From Diphasiastrum complanatum (taxonomy: Eukaryota; Streptophyta; Lycopodiopsida; Lycopodiales; Lycopodiaceae), in contig CM055107.1 in assembly GCA_029204225.1 (NCBI GenBank), positions 11,853,068 to 11,917,067 of the forward strand: a DNA stretch of 64,000 nt, in the 5' to 3' direction. Within the stretch, counting starts at the first letter, position 1, and every line of letters begins with the position of its first letter. The position numbers and the translations under genes are program-made. Shown in pieces: positions 26,901 through 32,477 of this stretch. The notes under the pieces were generated by a model. It had not been told where the DNA came from. It saw only the letters and a list, made by a program, of their open reading frames with translations, and did not search any database.

Positions 26901-28692
26901 GTATGAGGGGATGTGGCAAATCGCACCCTAACTATAGGGGGATGTGGGTTGCGACTCAGGGTGAGCTCCAACCAAGTCTCAACTCCCCTTGCTGGAATGT
27001 TGTCCTGGCACTAGCCTTGGCATGCCAACGCCCCGGAGACTAGGATCGGTCACACACTTGAAATTTAACCTTCTCAAATTAACTCCGATTACCTTCTGGG
27101 TTTCAATCTTCGGTAAAAGCGCCAGTTGTAAGGCCATTTCAAATCTTTTTGATTTGGTGTCCCCGGACGCTAGCGGTACGCTGTTAGGATCATTCGGTCC
27201 AAAAACTGGTTGTCTTCATATCTATCGCAACTTGCGGTTCTGAGTGTTCCTTGTGTGAATGTGAACTGGGTTAAGCTCTTGGGGAACGAGCTCTAGTTGG
27301 CTGCTGTCAAGTGAGGTCGGACGACAAGTGTTGAAAGCCGAGACGCTAAGTCGTGGTTCCCGACTCCCTTTGGGATGCCTGCGCTACACGTGGTATCAGA
27401 GCCAACTAGCCCGTCAACTATGCAAGTATTACGGGAATGGCCACTTTTTGGGACTCATCAAGACAATTGTTCTGCAAGGTGTTGCCTAAGGTGTAAGCAC
27501 GGGTGCATCCACGGTCGATGTGGTCGGCAGAACAGGGGTTTCTCGATGTGACAAGGTGCTGCCCTCGAGGAGAAAGCATGGTCAGTTCTCGCGGTTTCGG
27601 GCCTAGCATTGTATGCACGTAAGATAGATGAGGCAACGTGCTACCTAGGTAGGTGAAAGCACGGTCTATGCCTTGTGGGATGTGGGGTGACATATTTGAA
27701 CTGTACGGATTAACCATTGATACAAAGATGTTGCTCGAATTTGAGTGCCAAGCATGGGTGGTTAGCTGTCGGTGCGGGATTGTTGCCGATCGTTCAGCTA
27801 GAAGGGTTGTCAACCAAATTTGGTGGGGTGTGATTGAGGCAATGTGTTGCTTGACGGTGAAAGCACAAATGGGTGGATGGATATTTTTTGTGAGCTAATT
27901 ATGTGATAGATTTGTGTGGGCACGGCTAGGTAAGGGAAAACTGCTCAAGTCCTAGTGCCCTTTGAGGCATCTGCGCTAGTAGTGGGAAGGGCATCCTCTT
28001 GAAGAAGCCAGGTGAGACCCCAATAAGATCTTTCATCACACTCCAATGTGGCCCTTGCTGTGCTATTCAGTTACAAAAGTCCAGAAATGTCAACATTGAG
28101 GATAATGGTTTTTTTTTGGCATGGAAAGCTATAGAACTTAACCTGGGTGGTTTAGTCACCAATGCTCACATTACAATCCTTTCTAATTATTTGGTTCATT
28201 CTAATGTGCACAGTCATAATTCATCTCAACTTAAGTGATCTGACCTTTCACAGAATACTTTGGGCTTTATATATGTGTTTGTGAGACTGGAATATATCTA
28301 AATTCACAAATTCAATTTAAAAGGTAGTGGTATGTTACATAAAGCTTAGGAAAAGCATACATGCAACTAAAAATGTTAACGAACAGTCACAGATGATCAA
28401 ATAATTTACAGAATCCTTCAATCTTCTTAATATTCTGACAGGCAACTGTAAGAACCTGGTCAGTTCCAGCAATCGATTCATGCGAAGCCGACGCCACAAT
28501 TCCTGTTTTCCTAGTTTGCGTCGACATGGTGAATTGTAAGCAGCTCGCAAATTTGTAGCCCCGCCAAAAACCCGATCCAAATTCAGGAACGATTGAAATG
28601 GAGGCTCCCTTCTTGACTATGGTCAGATCACCAGCGCACCAGCTCAGGCGCCCCACGCCAGCAGCAGCACAAGGAAGACAAAGCGGCACCAT
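2844..28692 (-). CDS. FLO7: FLO7/HGLS-type 2-oxoadipate dioxygenase (DUF1338), 7 exons
   Basis: Joined minus-strand exons: 28692-28456, 25064-24915, 24677-24462, 19837-19716, 18240-18080, 12750-12596, 2936-2844. They give 1134 bp, 377 residues, no internal stop, and every junction is GT-AG with compatible phase. The protein matches plant DUF1338 end to end, including blocks YDHVAFRTFG, FFMDFGYRKREQLFFPGKK, ESEYAAWTLVNGY, SPDGGLQQSSTVADS, YLEFAERLVLP and HRRDGFEVGNADKIF. By family knowledge the enzyme is an Fe(II) oxygenase turning 2-oxoadipate into 2-hydroxyglutarate in plastid lysine breakdown; rice FLO7 loss gives floury endosperm. Candidate metal ligands are His122, His259 and Glu330, with Arg126 a likely substrate contact. 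Residues 1-79 are basic, Ser-rich and poorly conserved, as in a transit peptide. Introns total 24.7 kb and are full of transposons, yet the reading frame is intact, so the gene is probably functional. The symbol is by orthology. Confidence 0.94.
2937..3689. other. Intron 6, unassigned part
   Basis: Intron sequence of the FLO7-like gene next to exon 7. Short open frames exist on both strands but none resembles a known family. Confidence 0.4.
3690..4421 (+). pseudogene. Degenerate Ty3/gypsy integrase with polypurine tract
   Basis: Pieces of a gypsy integrase appear in order with stops and frame changes: VMTGHLTKSTMFVWVKTK (core start), RLHGLPK, FTNQFWLAVFAKLE, then the C-terminal block PRYRGPFKILKKIESLAYQL with QVHLVFHASRL, and EPGKILDTRTKRL before a chromodomain-like tail. 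It ends in a purine-rich tract aaggggggaagaa (about 4409-4421) directly before an LTR start at 4423. The remnant lies in intron 6 antisense to the host gene. No RT was seen to its left, so the element is 5'-truncated. Confidence 0.75.
4423..4950 (+). repeat. LTR start of the gypsy element
   Basis: The LTR begins TGTCATGCCCATGACTGG immediately after the polypurine tract, as a 3' LTR should. Its far end was not located, so the right coordinate is arbitrary. Confidence 0.5.
4951..6900. repeat. Repeat-derived intron sequence, leader-like
   Basis: No ORF is recognised. Around 5118-5330 the sequence resembles 29322-29450, upstream of the copia gag at 29744 (shared cattaaaaatcttca and a similar gggtccc context), so part may be a copia leader. 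A near-duplicate segment occurs at 6463-6520 and 6581-6640 (both with atggtggcagt and gatttcctcag). 6695-6819 is related in inverted orientation to 46971-47117. Confidence 0.4.
6901..7789. other. Intron 6, unassigned
   Basis: Probably more decayed gypsy sequence on the minus strand, since it continues from the protease end at 7790. I could not identify RT motifs in it. Confidence 0.3.
7790..9102 (-). pseudogene. Ty3/gypsy gag-protease, broken
   Basis: Minus-strand reading starts with ATG at 9102 (MDPNPTIQPMSP). It runs through a gag domain (VLSWIDRWNSHFSMHD, WWQDLRGK, LDQYLQEFQE), a CCHC knuckle CFNCMEPGHVTKEC at about 8290, and a retropepsin domain with GGQAVTILFDDESTHNFIN. The normal D-S/T-G active site is altered to DDE, and the domain continues to VDVILGKEWF near 7830. 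At least two in-frame stops and a frameshift near 8520 break it. The direction is the same as the host gene. PBS and LTR lie to the right (9808-10856). It is related to the gag at 884-1582. Confidence 0.85.
9103..9807 (-). other. Gypsy leader between gag and PBS
   Basis: Untranslated leader of the minus-strand gypsy element. A GC-rich stretch lies at about 9420-9640. The overlapping proline- and cysteine-rich frames here look like composition artefacts. Confidence 0.5.
9808..9820 (-). promoter_or_regulatory. Primer-binding site (tRNA-Met type)
   Basis: Minus-strand TGGTATCAGAGCC, the common plant initiator tRNA-Met primer site, two bases from the LTR end. Confidence 0.8.
9823..10856 (-). repeat. 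5' LTR of the minus-strand gypsy element
   Basis: In element orientation it runs from TGTTGTCCATTG (plus-strand end near 10856) to GAGTGTAACA at 9823. The TG start and CA end fit an LTR. The outer end is inferred from the TG and a terminal hairpin (gtgttgtccat / atggacaacac, about 10832-10857). The segment 10071-10270 is similar to 26391-26575, so a relative of this LTR lies in intron 1. Confidence 0.6.
10857..11266. other. Intron 6, unassigned
   Basis: No gene or repeat boundary recognised. Confidence 0.35.
11267..11580 (+). pseudogene. hAT-like transposase fragment (DUF659), frameshifted
   Basis: Two overlapping plus-strand frames together give a DUF659 stretch: YGCTIISDGWTDVK in one frame (about 11350-11395), then HILNILVSSCMGTMFWRAID in another. 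One indel near 11395 would explain the shift. DUF659 is typical of plant hAT-related transposases. The dimerisation domain and BED finger are absent, so this is a dead fragment in intron 6. Confidence 0.7.
11581..12126. other. Intron 6, unassigned
   Basis: Nothing recognisable. Confidence 0.35.
12143..12349 (-). other. Unidentified exon-like ORF in intron 6
   Basis: Minus-strand open frame preceded by an acceptor-like ATTATAG at about 12350. It encodes a Ser/Lys/Pro-rich stretch (KKAMRSQVAPPPSKSASGV) and ends in a stop near 12143. It matches nothing I know. It is not needed by the FLO7-like gene: exon 6 joins exon 7 in frame, and splicing into this acceptor would force an out-of-frame reading with an early stop. 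Confidence 0.25.
12596..12750 (-). CDS. FLO7: FLO7-like exon 6
   Basis: 155 bp, residues 296-347. Acceptor TTTGACAG, donor GAG|GTGAGC, ends in phase 0. Carries SPDGGLQQSSTVADS and YLEFAERLVLP; Glu330 is the likely third metal ligand. Confidence 0.92.
12751..13325. other. Intron 5, first part
   Basis: Contains a plus-strand Lys/Glu-rich open frame, about 13061-13261 (ELKEQIENENHMQKSLQRQI), with coiled-coil character. Its origin is unknown. Confidence 0.3.
13326..14135. mobile_element. hAT-like non-autonomous element (candidate)
   Basis: Terminal inverted repeats start CATAGAGCCC on the left and CATAGAAGC on the right (read inward). They are followed by GTTCCGG- and CCAGAACGC-type motifs in both arms. 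The interior is AT-rich without transposase. Flanks tttagcat and tagagcat match 6 of 8 only after a one-base shift, so the target duplication is imperfect. Confidence 0.5.
14136..15159. other. Intron 5, unassigned
   Basis: AT-rich; no feature recognised. Confidence 0.35.
15160..15946. mobile_element. hAT-type non-autonomous transposon with 8-bp TSD
   Basis: A perfect 8-bp target duplication ATTGAATC flanks the element (15152-15159 and 15947-15954). Termini read CATAGTTGCAGCGAATC on the left and, inward from the right, CATAGATTCAGAATCGCG. Both arms are dense in GATTCGCGATTC-type motifs. No transposase ORF is present in the 787 bp. The 8-bp duplication and short TIRs fit the hAT superfamily. 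A 112-bp relative lies at 25765-25876. It is inserted in intron 5. Confidence 0.8.
15555..15718. repeat. G-run tandem repeat inside the hAT-like element
   Basis: Near-tandem units of about 45 bp contain ggggggcggtag followed by ccccc, flanked by further runs of five to seven G. GC content is far above the surroundings. The runs could form G-quadruplexes or hairpins. Confidence 0.75.
15955..17640. other. Intron 5, unassigned
   Basis: No family recognised; minus- and plus-strand ORFs under about 105 residues look like chance frames. Confidence 0.35.
17643..17675 (-). promoter_or_regulatory. PBS-like site next to a probable LTR end
   Basis: Minus-strand GACA|TGGTATCATAGC resembles an LTR end (CA) followed by a degenerate tRNA-Met primer site. 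It suggests a minus-strand LTR element remnant whose LTR starts at 17656. The other LTR edge was not found. Confidence 0.35.
17676..18079. other. Intron 5, probable LTR remnant
   Basis: Likely LTR sequence belonging to the PBS-like site at 17643, up to the donor of exon 5. No boundary is visible. Confidence 0.25.
18080..18240 (-). CDS. FLO7: FLO7-like exon 5
   Basis: 161 bp, residues 242-295. Acceptor ATGGTCAG, donor AAG|GTATGA, ends in phase 1. Carries ESEYAAWTLVNGY and NHLTVSVHRL; His259 is the likely second metal ligand. Confidence 0.92.
18241..19715. other. Intron 4
   Basis: 1475 bp GT-AG intron; no transposon signature recognised. Confidence 0.5.
19716..19837 (-). CDS. FLO7: FLO7-like exon 4
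   Basis: 122 bp, residues 202-241 plus two bases of codon 242. Acceptor CTGCAG, donor CAG|GTTAGT. Encodes the less conserved linker with IIKKYTGNAAP and FAEYQQLA. The split Ser codon is completed by the T that opens exon 5. Confidence 0.9.
19838..21969. other. Intron 3, part with possible LTR
   Basis: Around 20070-20165 a small segment rich in gttcc/ggaac pairs resembles 24255-24335. Around 21500-21570 the string tagtatatatagggc followed by ctctttatgtcctct could be LTR promoter sequence of the copia remnant that follows. No ORF is supported. Confidence 0.3.
21970..22680 (+). pseudogene. Ty1/copia reverse transcriptase remnant
   Basis: Broken RT pieces in order: GRKIIDCKWIFKIKYKADGS then KRKAQLVARNF (about 22090-22190), LEVHHLDVQIASLNG in another frame (about 22285-22325), and FTKSKADPNLYI with LLTLYIDDMIITGS (about 22480-22570). 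YIDDM is the copia YVDD catalytic box. Several frameshifts and a deletion between blocks make it non-functional. It sits in intron 3, antisense to the gene. Confidence 0.8.
22681..23869. other. Intron 3, mostly unassigned
   Basis: Contains a short plus-strand frame at 23093-23275 encoding an Arg/Gly/Ser-rich peptide (KGRGKGRGRGRSRSRSQ) followed by a Ser/Asp-rich tail. It resembles RGG/RS-type or gag-tail sequence but cannot be assigned. Confidence 0.3.
23870..24338. repeat. GTTCCTA-rich degenerate repeat
   Basis: Irregular repeats of gttcctattcc, cctaagttcc and gttcttgttcc fill about 23870-24160. A GGAAC/GTTCC palindromic end follows (ttaggaacggtac, cggtacagttcttgagaac) to 24338, terminating in CTATG. 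It may be a decayed miniature transposon. Confidence 0.4.
24462..24677 (-). CDS. FLO7: FLO7-like exon 3
   Basis: 72 codons (residues 130-201), acceptor GCAACAG, donor CAG|GTACAT, phases 0/0. Contains FFMDFGYRKREQLFFPGKK and GPLPRIFVSEILVEEL, both typical of plant DUF1338 proteins. The intron before it is only 237 bp, the one small intron of the gene. Confidence 0.93.
24915..25064 (-). CDS. FLO7: FLO7-like exon 2
   Basis: 50 codons, acceptor TTTGTGCAG, donor GGG|GTACGC, phases 0/0. It encodes residues 80-129, ending in YDHVAFRTFG, which holds the first metal-binding His (122) and the conserved Arg126 of the family. Confidence 0.92.
25065..25764. other. Intron 1, unassigned
   Basis: Nothing recognised between exon 2 and the small hAT-like element at 25765. 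Confidence 0.35.
25765..25876. mobile_element. 112-bp hAT-like MITE
   Basis: Termini CATAGTTGCGCGAA and, inward from the right, CATAGTTGCATGGACGATTC share the first nine bases and match the 15160 element (CATAGTTGC). Flanks cctcattg and cctcattt form an 8-bp target duplication with one mismatch. The interior is a poly-A/T hairpin without coding. Confidence 0.75.
25877..26574 (-). repeat. Gypsy LTR relative in intron 1
   Basis: About 26391-26575 is similar to the gypsy LTR segment 10071-10270 (shared aggtagatagaatg, agtcaagtcaaca and gggacccaag). It adjoins an integrase tail on the minus strand, so it is probably that element's 3' LTR. The left edge is undefined. Confidence 0.5.
26575..26880 (-). 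pseudogene. Ty3/gypsy integrase C-terminus with chromodomain
   Basis: Minus-strand reading gives GAHPIFHVSCLKK (about 26865-26825), then EDELVQLEDLS with VPLGPQAMVDIR. A chromodomain follows: EYLVCWKGSFDDDDTWEKEQ (about 26700-26640), then DIRVRFPYF. Stops interrupt it. By family knowledge the chromodomain steers integration of chromoviruses such as Tekay and Reina. Confidence 0.75.
26912..27388 (+). repeat. LTR of a plus-strand element
   Basis: Starts TGTGGCAAATCGCACCC and ends GCGCTACA, two bases before a tRNA-Met primer site (27391-27403). The TG/CA ends fit a 5' LTR of about 477 bp. No matching 3' LTR was found, so the element is truncated or non-autonomous. Confidence 0.55.
27391..27403 (+). 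promoter_or_regulatory. Primer-binding site (tRNA-Met type)
   Basis: TGGTATCAGAGCC, same type as at 9808 and 58020. Confidence 0.8.
27404..28455. other. Internal remnant of the LTR element and intron 1 end
   Basis: About 27404-28000 follows the PBS and is GC-richer. It repeats LTR-like phrases (gcatctgcgctag near 27966 against gcctgcgctaca at 27378). No gag or pol was recognised. The remainder up to exon 1 is plain intron. Confidence 0.35.
28456..28692 (-). CDS. FLO7: FLO7-like exon 1 (transit peptide region)
   Basis: 79 codons from the ATG at 28692. The donor is CAG|GTTCTT, leaving phase 0. The region has few acidic residues and many Ser, Lys, Arg and Ala, as plastid transit peptides do. 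An alternative start at the later Met of MSTQTRKTG would shorten the leader. The donor is the least certain splice site of the model; the next stop in this frame lies about 60 nt further on. Confidence 0.8.
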
Positions 28693-28740
28693 TGGCGATG
28701 GCGAAAATCAAGCAGCAGCAGCAGCAGGCAGAGCAGAGCA
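28693..28740 (-). promoter_or_regulatory. 5' UTR with CTG/CAG triplet repeat
   Basis: Directly upstream of the ATG, the minus strand carries a short CTGCTGCTGCTGCTG run (plus-strand cagcagcagcagcag, about 28712-28726). The UTR start is inferred from the TATA position. Confidence 0.45.
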
Positions 28741-28760
28741 GAAGCTCCCCGATCGATCCG

Positions 28761-28779
28761 ATAAATATAATATTATATT
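28761..28779 (-). promoter_or_regulatory. Candidate TATA box of the FLO7-like gene
   Basis: Minus-strand AATATAATATTATATTTAT lies about 70-90 bp before the ATG, the right distance for a TATA box with a short leader. No other core element was identified. Confidence 0.5.
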
Positions 28780-28829
28780 TGGTCACAGTTTCTAGATGAG
28801 CACGACACGTCAGGTCGCTGTCTCTTGTG

Positions 28830-29743
28830 TTAGGGCATGGCATGTGAGAGCACTTTGGGCCTGGCCCAATTTCATGACCTTCAAATGTATTATTCTCCAC
28901 TTGGAGTTCCTCTCTCTACTCAATGGCAAGTGTTTTGCCTATTATATCCCATAAGCAAAAATAAATTCTCTCAGCCTACCCTATTAGAGAGCATGCTTTT
29001 GTTCCGTGTACTTATCTCACAATGTCAAATTGTATGGGCGCGTTGCTTTGCCCTACATATCACCAATATGGCACACGTACGTATGTATATATATATATAT
29101 ATAAAGCTCTTTTCTCTCAATACAAATCTGTTTTTGTGGCTGTGACGAGCTAGACAAGGGTGCCCTAGTAAGGAGAATCAGCCTGTAAGAAGCCGTGGGC
29201 GGCCGTGGAGCATTGGAAGTGAAAGGGTGATCAGTAGGTTGGCCATCGCTGAAAATCAGCATGAAGAAGATCAGAGATGGCGTGAGGGAGGTCACGGGAC
29301 TGGATGCGCGGTGCATTGCAACTTCATTAAAAATCTTCAAACTGAAATAATTGTTGGGTCCCAAGTTTGTGAAAGGTGAAGTTTCTTCACACTGAAGAAA
29401 CAGTTCAAAAACCCAAATTGCCCAAATGAAAGGCTATAGCCTCCAAACAAAGGGCACCCTGACTGTACCTGCAAGTACGATACATCAAAATAGAGTGATT
29501 GCCGCGGAGAAAGTGTTCGGAGCGCACTAGAAGTGATTTCACCATTCCACTGGGCAGGTAGCTGGGAGTTGGTGATGAGAAGCATTTCGGAAAGCGACGC
29601 CAGTTTGGCTTTCAATTTGGCGAAAGAGCGGCGAGTGGCCTGGTAAGCCAAAAATTGCAGGTCATTATTATTGATTTCTGACATCACGGTTGGCTTCGAC
29701 ATACACTTTATGGCCTACAGGTGGAGTTTCAAGCAGTTTGGAG
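28830..29743 (+). repeat. Probable LTR and leader of the copia element at 29744
   Basis: A (TA)n stretch at 29083-29104 runs into tataaagctc followed by ttctctcaatac, like an LTR promoter. The leader-like stretch 29150-29690 resembles intron sequence at 4930-5340. No canonical PBS or second LTR was found. Confidence 0.35.
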
Positions 29744-30328
29744 ATGACAAACATCAATGAGGCAATTTTGGGCGATGCAAGCAAACTTGATGGGGCTTCT
29801 AACTACAACATCTGGAAATTCAAAATGAAGGGCATTTTGATGGAGAAAGAGTTATGGAAGATTGTGGCATGTATTGAAATCCGACCAAATACCACTCCAG
29901 GTGATATGAGGGCCTTTGATAAAAAGGCGCAGAGAGCATTGTCCTTAATCAATCTTTCAGTGAAAGACCATGTAATCACTCATATTAGTGATGCCACGAC
30001 GGCTAGGGGAGCTTGGGAAGCTCTTAGAATGCAATTTCAAACTTGCAATCCAGCTTGGGCCATGTTCTTGAAGTCGAGATTGAACGCAGCAAGGATGGAA
30101 GAAAGTGAATCAGTGGGATCTTTCTTCACAAGAATAAAGGAGCTAAGAGATCAACTTGTGGAAATTGGAGAACCAATTAGGGACGTTGAATTGGTACATA
30201 CCACAATGAGTGGTGTCTTGGAAAGGCTACAGATGTTTGTGAGCGGCATTGCTTCGAGGGAGAGATTGCCTACTTTTGAAGACTTCCACGAAATTATGTT
30301 GCAGAAGAGCAGCGTCGTGAAGTGGTGA
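29744..30328 (+). pseudogene. copia gag (UBN2-type)
   Basis: 194 residues from the ATG at 29744. Motifs: NYNIWKFKMKGILMEKELW near the start, then ARGAWEALRMQF and SVGSFFTRIKELRDQL, typical of copia UBN2 gag. A frameshift near 30305 moves the reading to the next frame, where EEQRREVVKSRQ continues into the zinc-knuckle part. Confidence 0.85.
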
Positions 30329-30942
30329 AGTCAAGGCAAACCCCACAGAAGGATCAAGCCTTGCTTGCTAAAGGCAAGCAGAAAGGATGGAAAAGGATTC
30401 CTAAGAAATCCAAGGATGATGATGACGAGGGAGAGTCATCATCAAAAGGAAAAAAGAAGAAGAAAGGCAAATGTTACTATTGCCACAAACCGGGTCATTG
30501 GGCATGCGAGTGTTACAAGAAGAAAGCAGACATAAAGGCGAGAAAAATAACTCAACAAGGCAACATTGTCAAAGATGATGGAGAAGATAACGAGACAAGT
30601 GTCTTCTCATCGACATTGGCATCCCAAGTTGATGATGGTGCCAGATGGTTCATAGATTCAGGCGCCACAAGGCATATGACCAAGAAACGTGATTGGTTTG
30701 AAAAATTCTCACCAATCCATGATGGGGATAAGGTCACTCAAGCCAATGGAGAGGAATGCCAAATACAGGGTGTGGGCAATGTACCTGTGCAATTTTCTGA
30801 TGGTAAAATCAAGAACATCCCTAATGTGCTTTATGTTCCTGGACTCAAAAAGAGTTTGCTTTTTGTTGGTGTAATGGCAAATCAACATCTTAAGGTTGAA
30901 TTTGTCAAGGATGGATGCCTTATGAATGAACCACAACCATAA
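30322..30942 (+). pseudogene. copia zinc knuckle and protease
   Basis: Continuation of gag in the shifted frame; no ATG start. Contains the CCHC knuckle CYYCHKPGHWACEC (about 30472-30513), a Lys-rich linker, and the protease box WFIDSGATRHMTKK with catalytic Asp in D-S-G (about 30650). It runs on through NIPNVLYVPGLKKSLL, normal for copia protease. A frameshift near 30930 leads to the next segment. Confidence 0.85.
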
Positions 30943-31460
30943 AGTGGTGGCGAAGGGTTATAGAGATAGTAACTGTGGCCTTTATAAATTGGATGTTGCA
31001 AAACCAGCAGAATATGGTTTGGCTATTTCAACAACATCTCAATCTAAGTTTTGGCACAGAAGACTTGGTCATTTGAACTATGGGAGCTTGAGATTGATGG
31101 CGAAGCTGAAGATGGTAATAGGGTTACCAGCATTGCAAGATGATCATCATGCGATATGTGAGGGATGCGTCATGGGAAAGCATCACAAGGAGACATTCAA
31201 GAAAGGTGGAGCTGCAAGAGCTAAGAAACTGCTGGAACTTATTCACAGCGACCTGTGCCGCCCAATGAAGACCATGTCGTTGGGGAAAGCATAATATTTT
31301 ATGACTTTCATAGATGATTACTCTAGGAGGACATGGATTTATTTCTTGAAGAAGAAATCTGATGCTTTTACTCGCTTCAAGGAGTTCAAGACTTTGGTAG
31401 AGAGCCAACTGGAAAGATCAAGCCCTGAAATCCTTAGGATTCAAACCACTAATAGCTTAT
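30926..31460 (+). pseudogene. copia integrase N-terminal part
   Basis: GAG-pre-integrase HHCC domain: FWHRRLGHLNYGSL, then CEGCVMGKHHK, and LLELIHSDLC with the first Asp of the DDE triad. After a stop at 31292 the core continues as MTFIDDYSRRTWIYFLKKK to FKTLVESQLE. It breaks off near 31455, before the second Asp and the Glu. Confidence 0.85.
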
Positions 31461-32477
31461 TCCAATGTTTATGTAAGAATTACAGATGGGAAGATCATCA
31501 TTGTAGCTACATATGTGGACGACACTCTGATGCTCTGCAAAAGTGAAGAGCTTATTGTTGAGGTGAAGTATGACATTTTGAAACAGTTTGAGATTGTAGA
31601 CCTAGGAGAAGCCAGATGTTATCTTGGCTTACAGATTGACAGAGACTATGAGGAAGGGAAATTGTACCTTCATCAGTCCAAATATACCCAAAAGATCTTA
31701 GAAGATTTCGGGATGATGAATTACAAAGGAGCAAATACTCCAATGCTTGCAGGAACAATCCTGACAAATGAAGATTGCTCGAAGACTGAAGAGGAAAGAG
31801 AATTGATGCAGCATACACCCCATACAGGAAGCTAATTGGATCACTAATGTATCTTGCAAATAACACATGTCCTGACATTGCTTATGTCGTGTTCAGGATG
31901 AGCCAATTCATAACTGACTCATTGGAAGATTGCAAAACGAATCTTGCAATACCTTCAATTAACGAAGGATTTTGGATTATGTTATTCTCGTGATATAGGG
32001 TTCCAGATGCTTTCATACAATGATGCTAGATGGTCATCTCTCAAGGATGACTGCAAAAGTGTCTCATGAGGATGTACCATCGCATCAAGAGCAGCAATTC
32101 TCTGGTTCAGCAAGAAGCAGACCATTGTGGCTCAGTCATTCTGCGAAGCAGAGTACGTAGCAGCAGCAAAGATGGCCAATGAAATCATTTGGCTCAAACA
32201 GTTCCTTGACGAACTAGGCGAAATGAGAAACGAACCTCTGATTTCACAGATGGACAATACATCCACAATACATCTGACAAAGAATCCTGTGTTTCACTCA
32301 AGGATGAAACACATCGCAATCAAGTACCACTTGATAAGGGATCTGATTGGGAAGAAGATGTTGCGAACTACTTTCATTGGAATGAAGGAGATGGTTGCTA
32401 ACATTTTCACAAAGGCCTTAGACAAAGGTCTGTTCGAGAAACAGAGGAGCAGTTTTGGAGTCATCAAGCTATCATGA
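31461..32477 (+). pseudogene. copia RT C-terminus and RNase H
   Basis: Begins in the palm with YVDDTLML (about 31512), then DLGEARCYLGLQIDRD and HQSKYTQKILEDFGM. After a frameshift near 31830 it continues with KLIGSLMYLA, and RNase H ends with FCEAEYVAAAKMANEIIWLK and a terminal ANIFTKALDKGLF before the stop at 32475. The fingers of RT are missing. Confidence 0.85.

Larger units (their letters stand above)
29744..32477 (+). mobile_element. Decayed Ty1/copia element, internal deletion
   Basis: Reading on the plus strand gives gag, zinc knuckle, protease, integrase N-terminus, then directly RT end and RNase H, across several frames. The domain order GAG-PR-IN-RT-RH defines Ty1/copia. The expected polyprotein is about 1300 residues; here only about 900 remain because the integrase core and half of RT are gone. 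No paired LTRs were found. Confidence 0.85.

Noticed and set aside
27418-27898. Opposing ORFs after the PBS at 27391 as gag
   Set aside because: Neither strand shows gag, knuckle or protease motifs.
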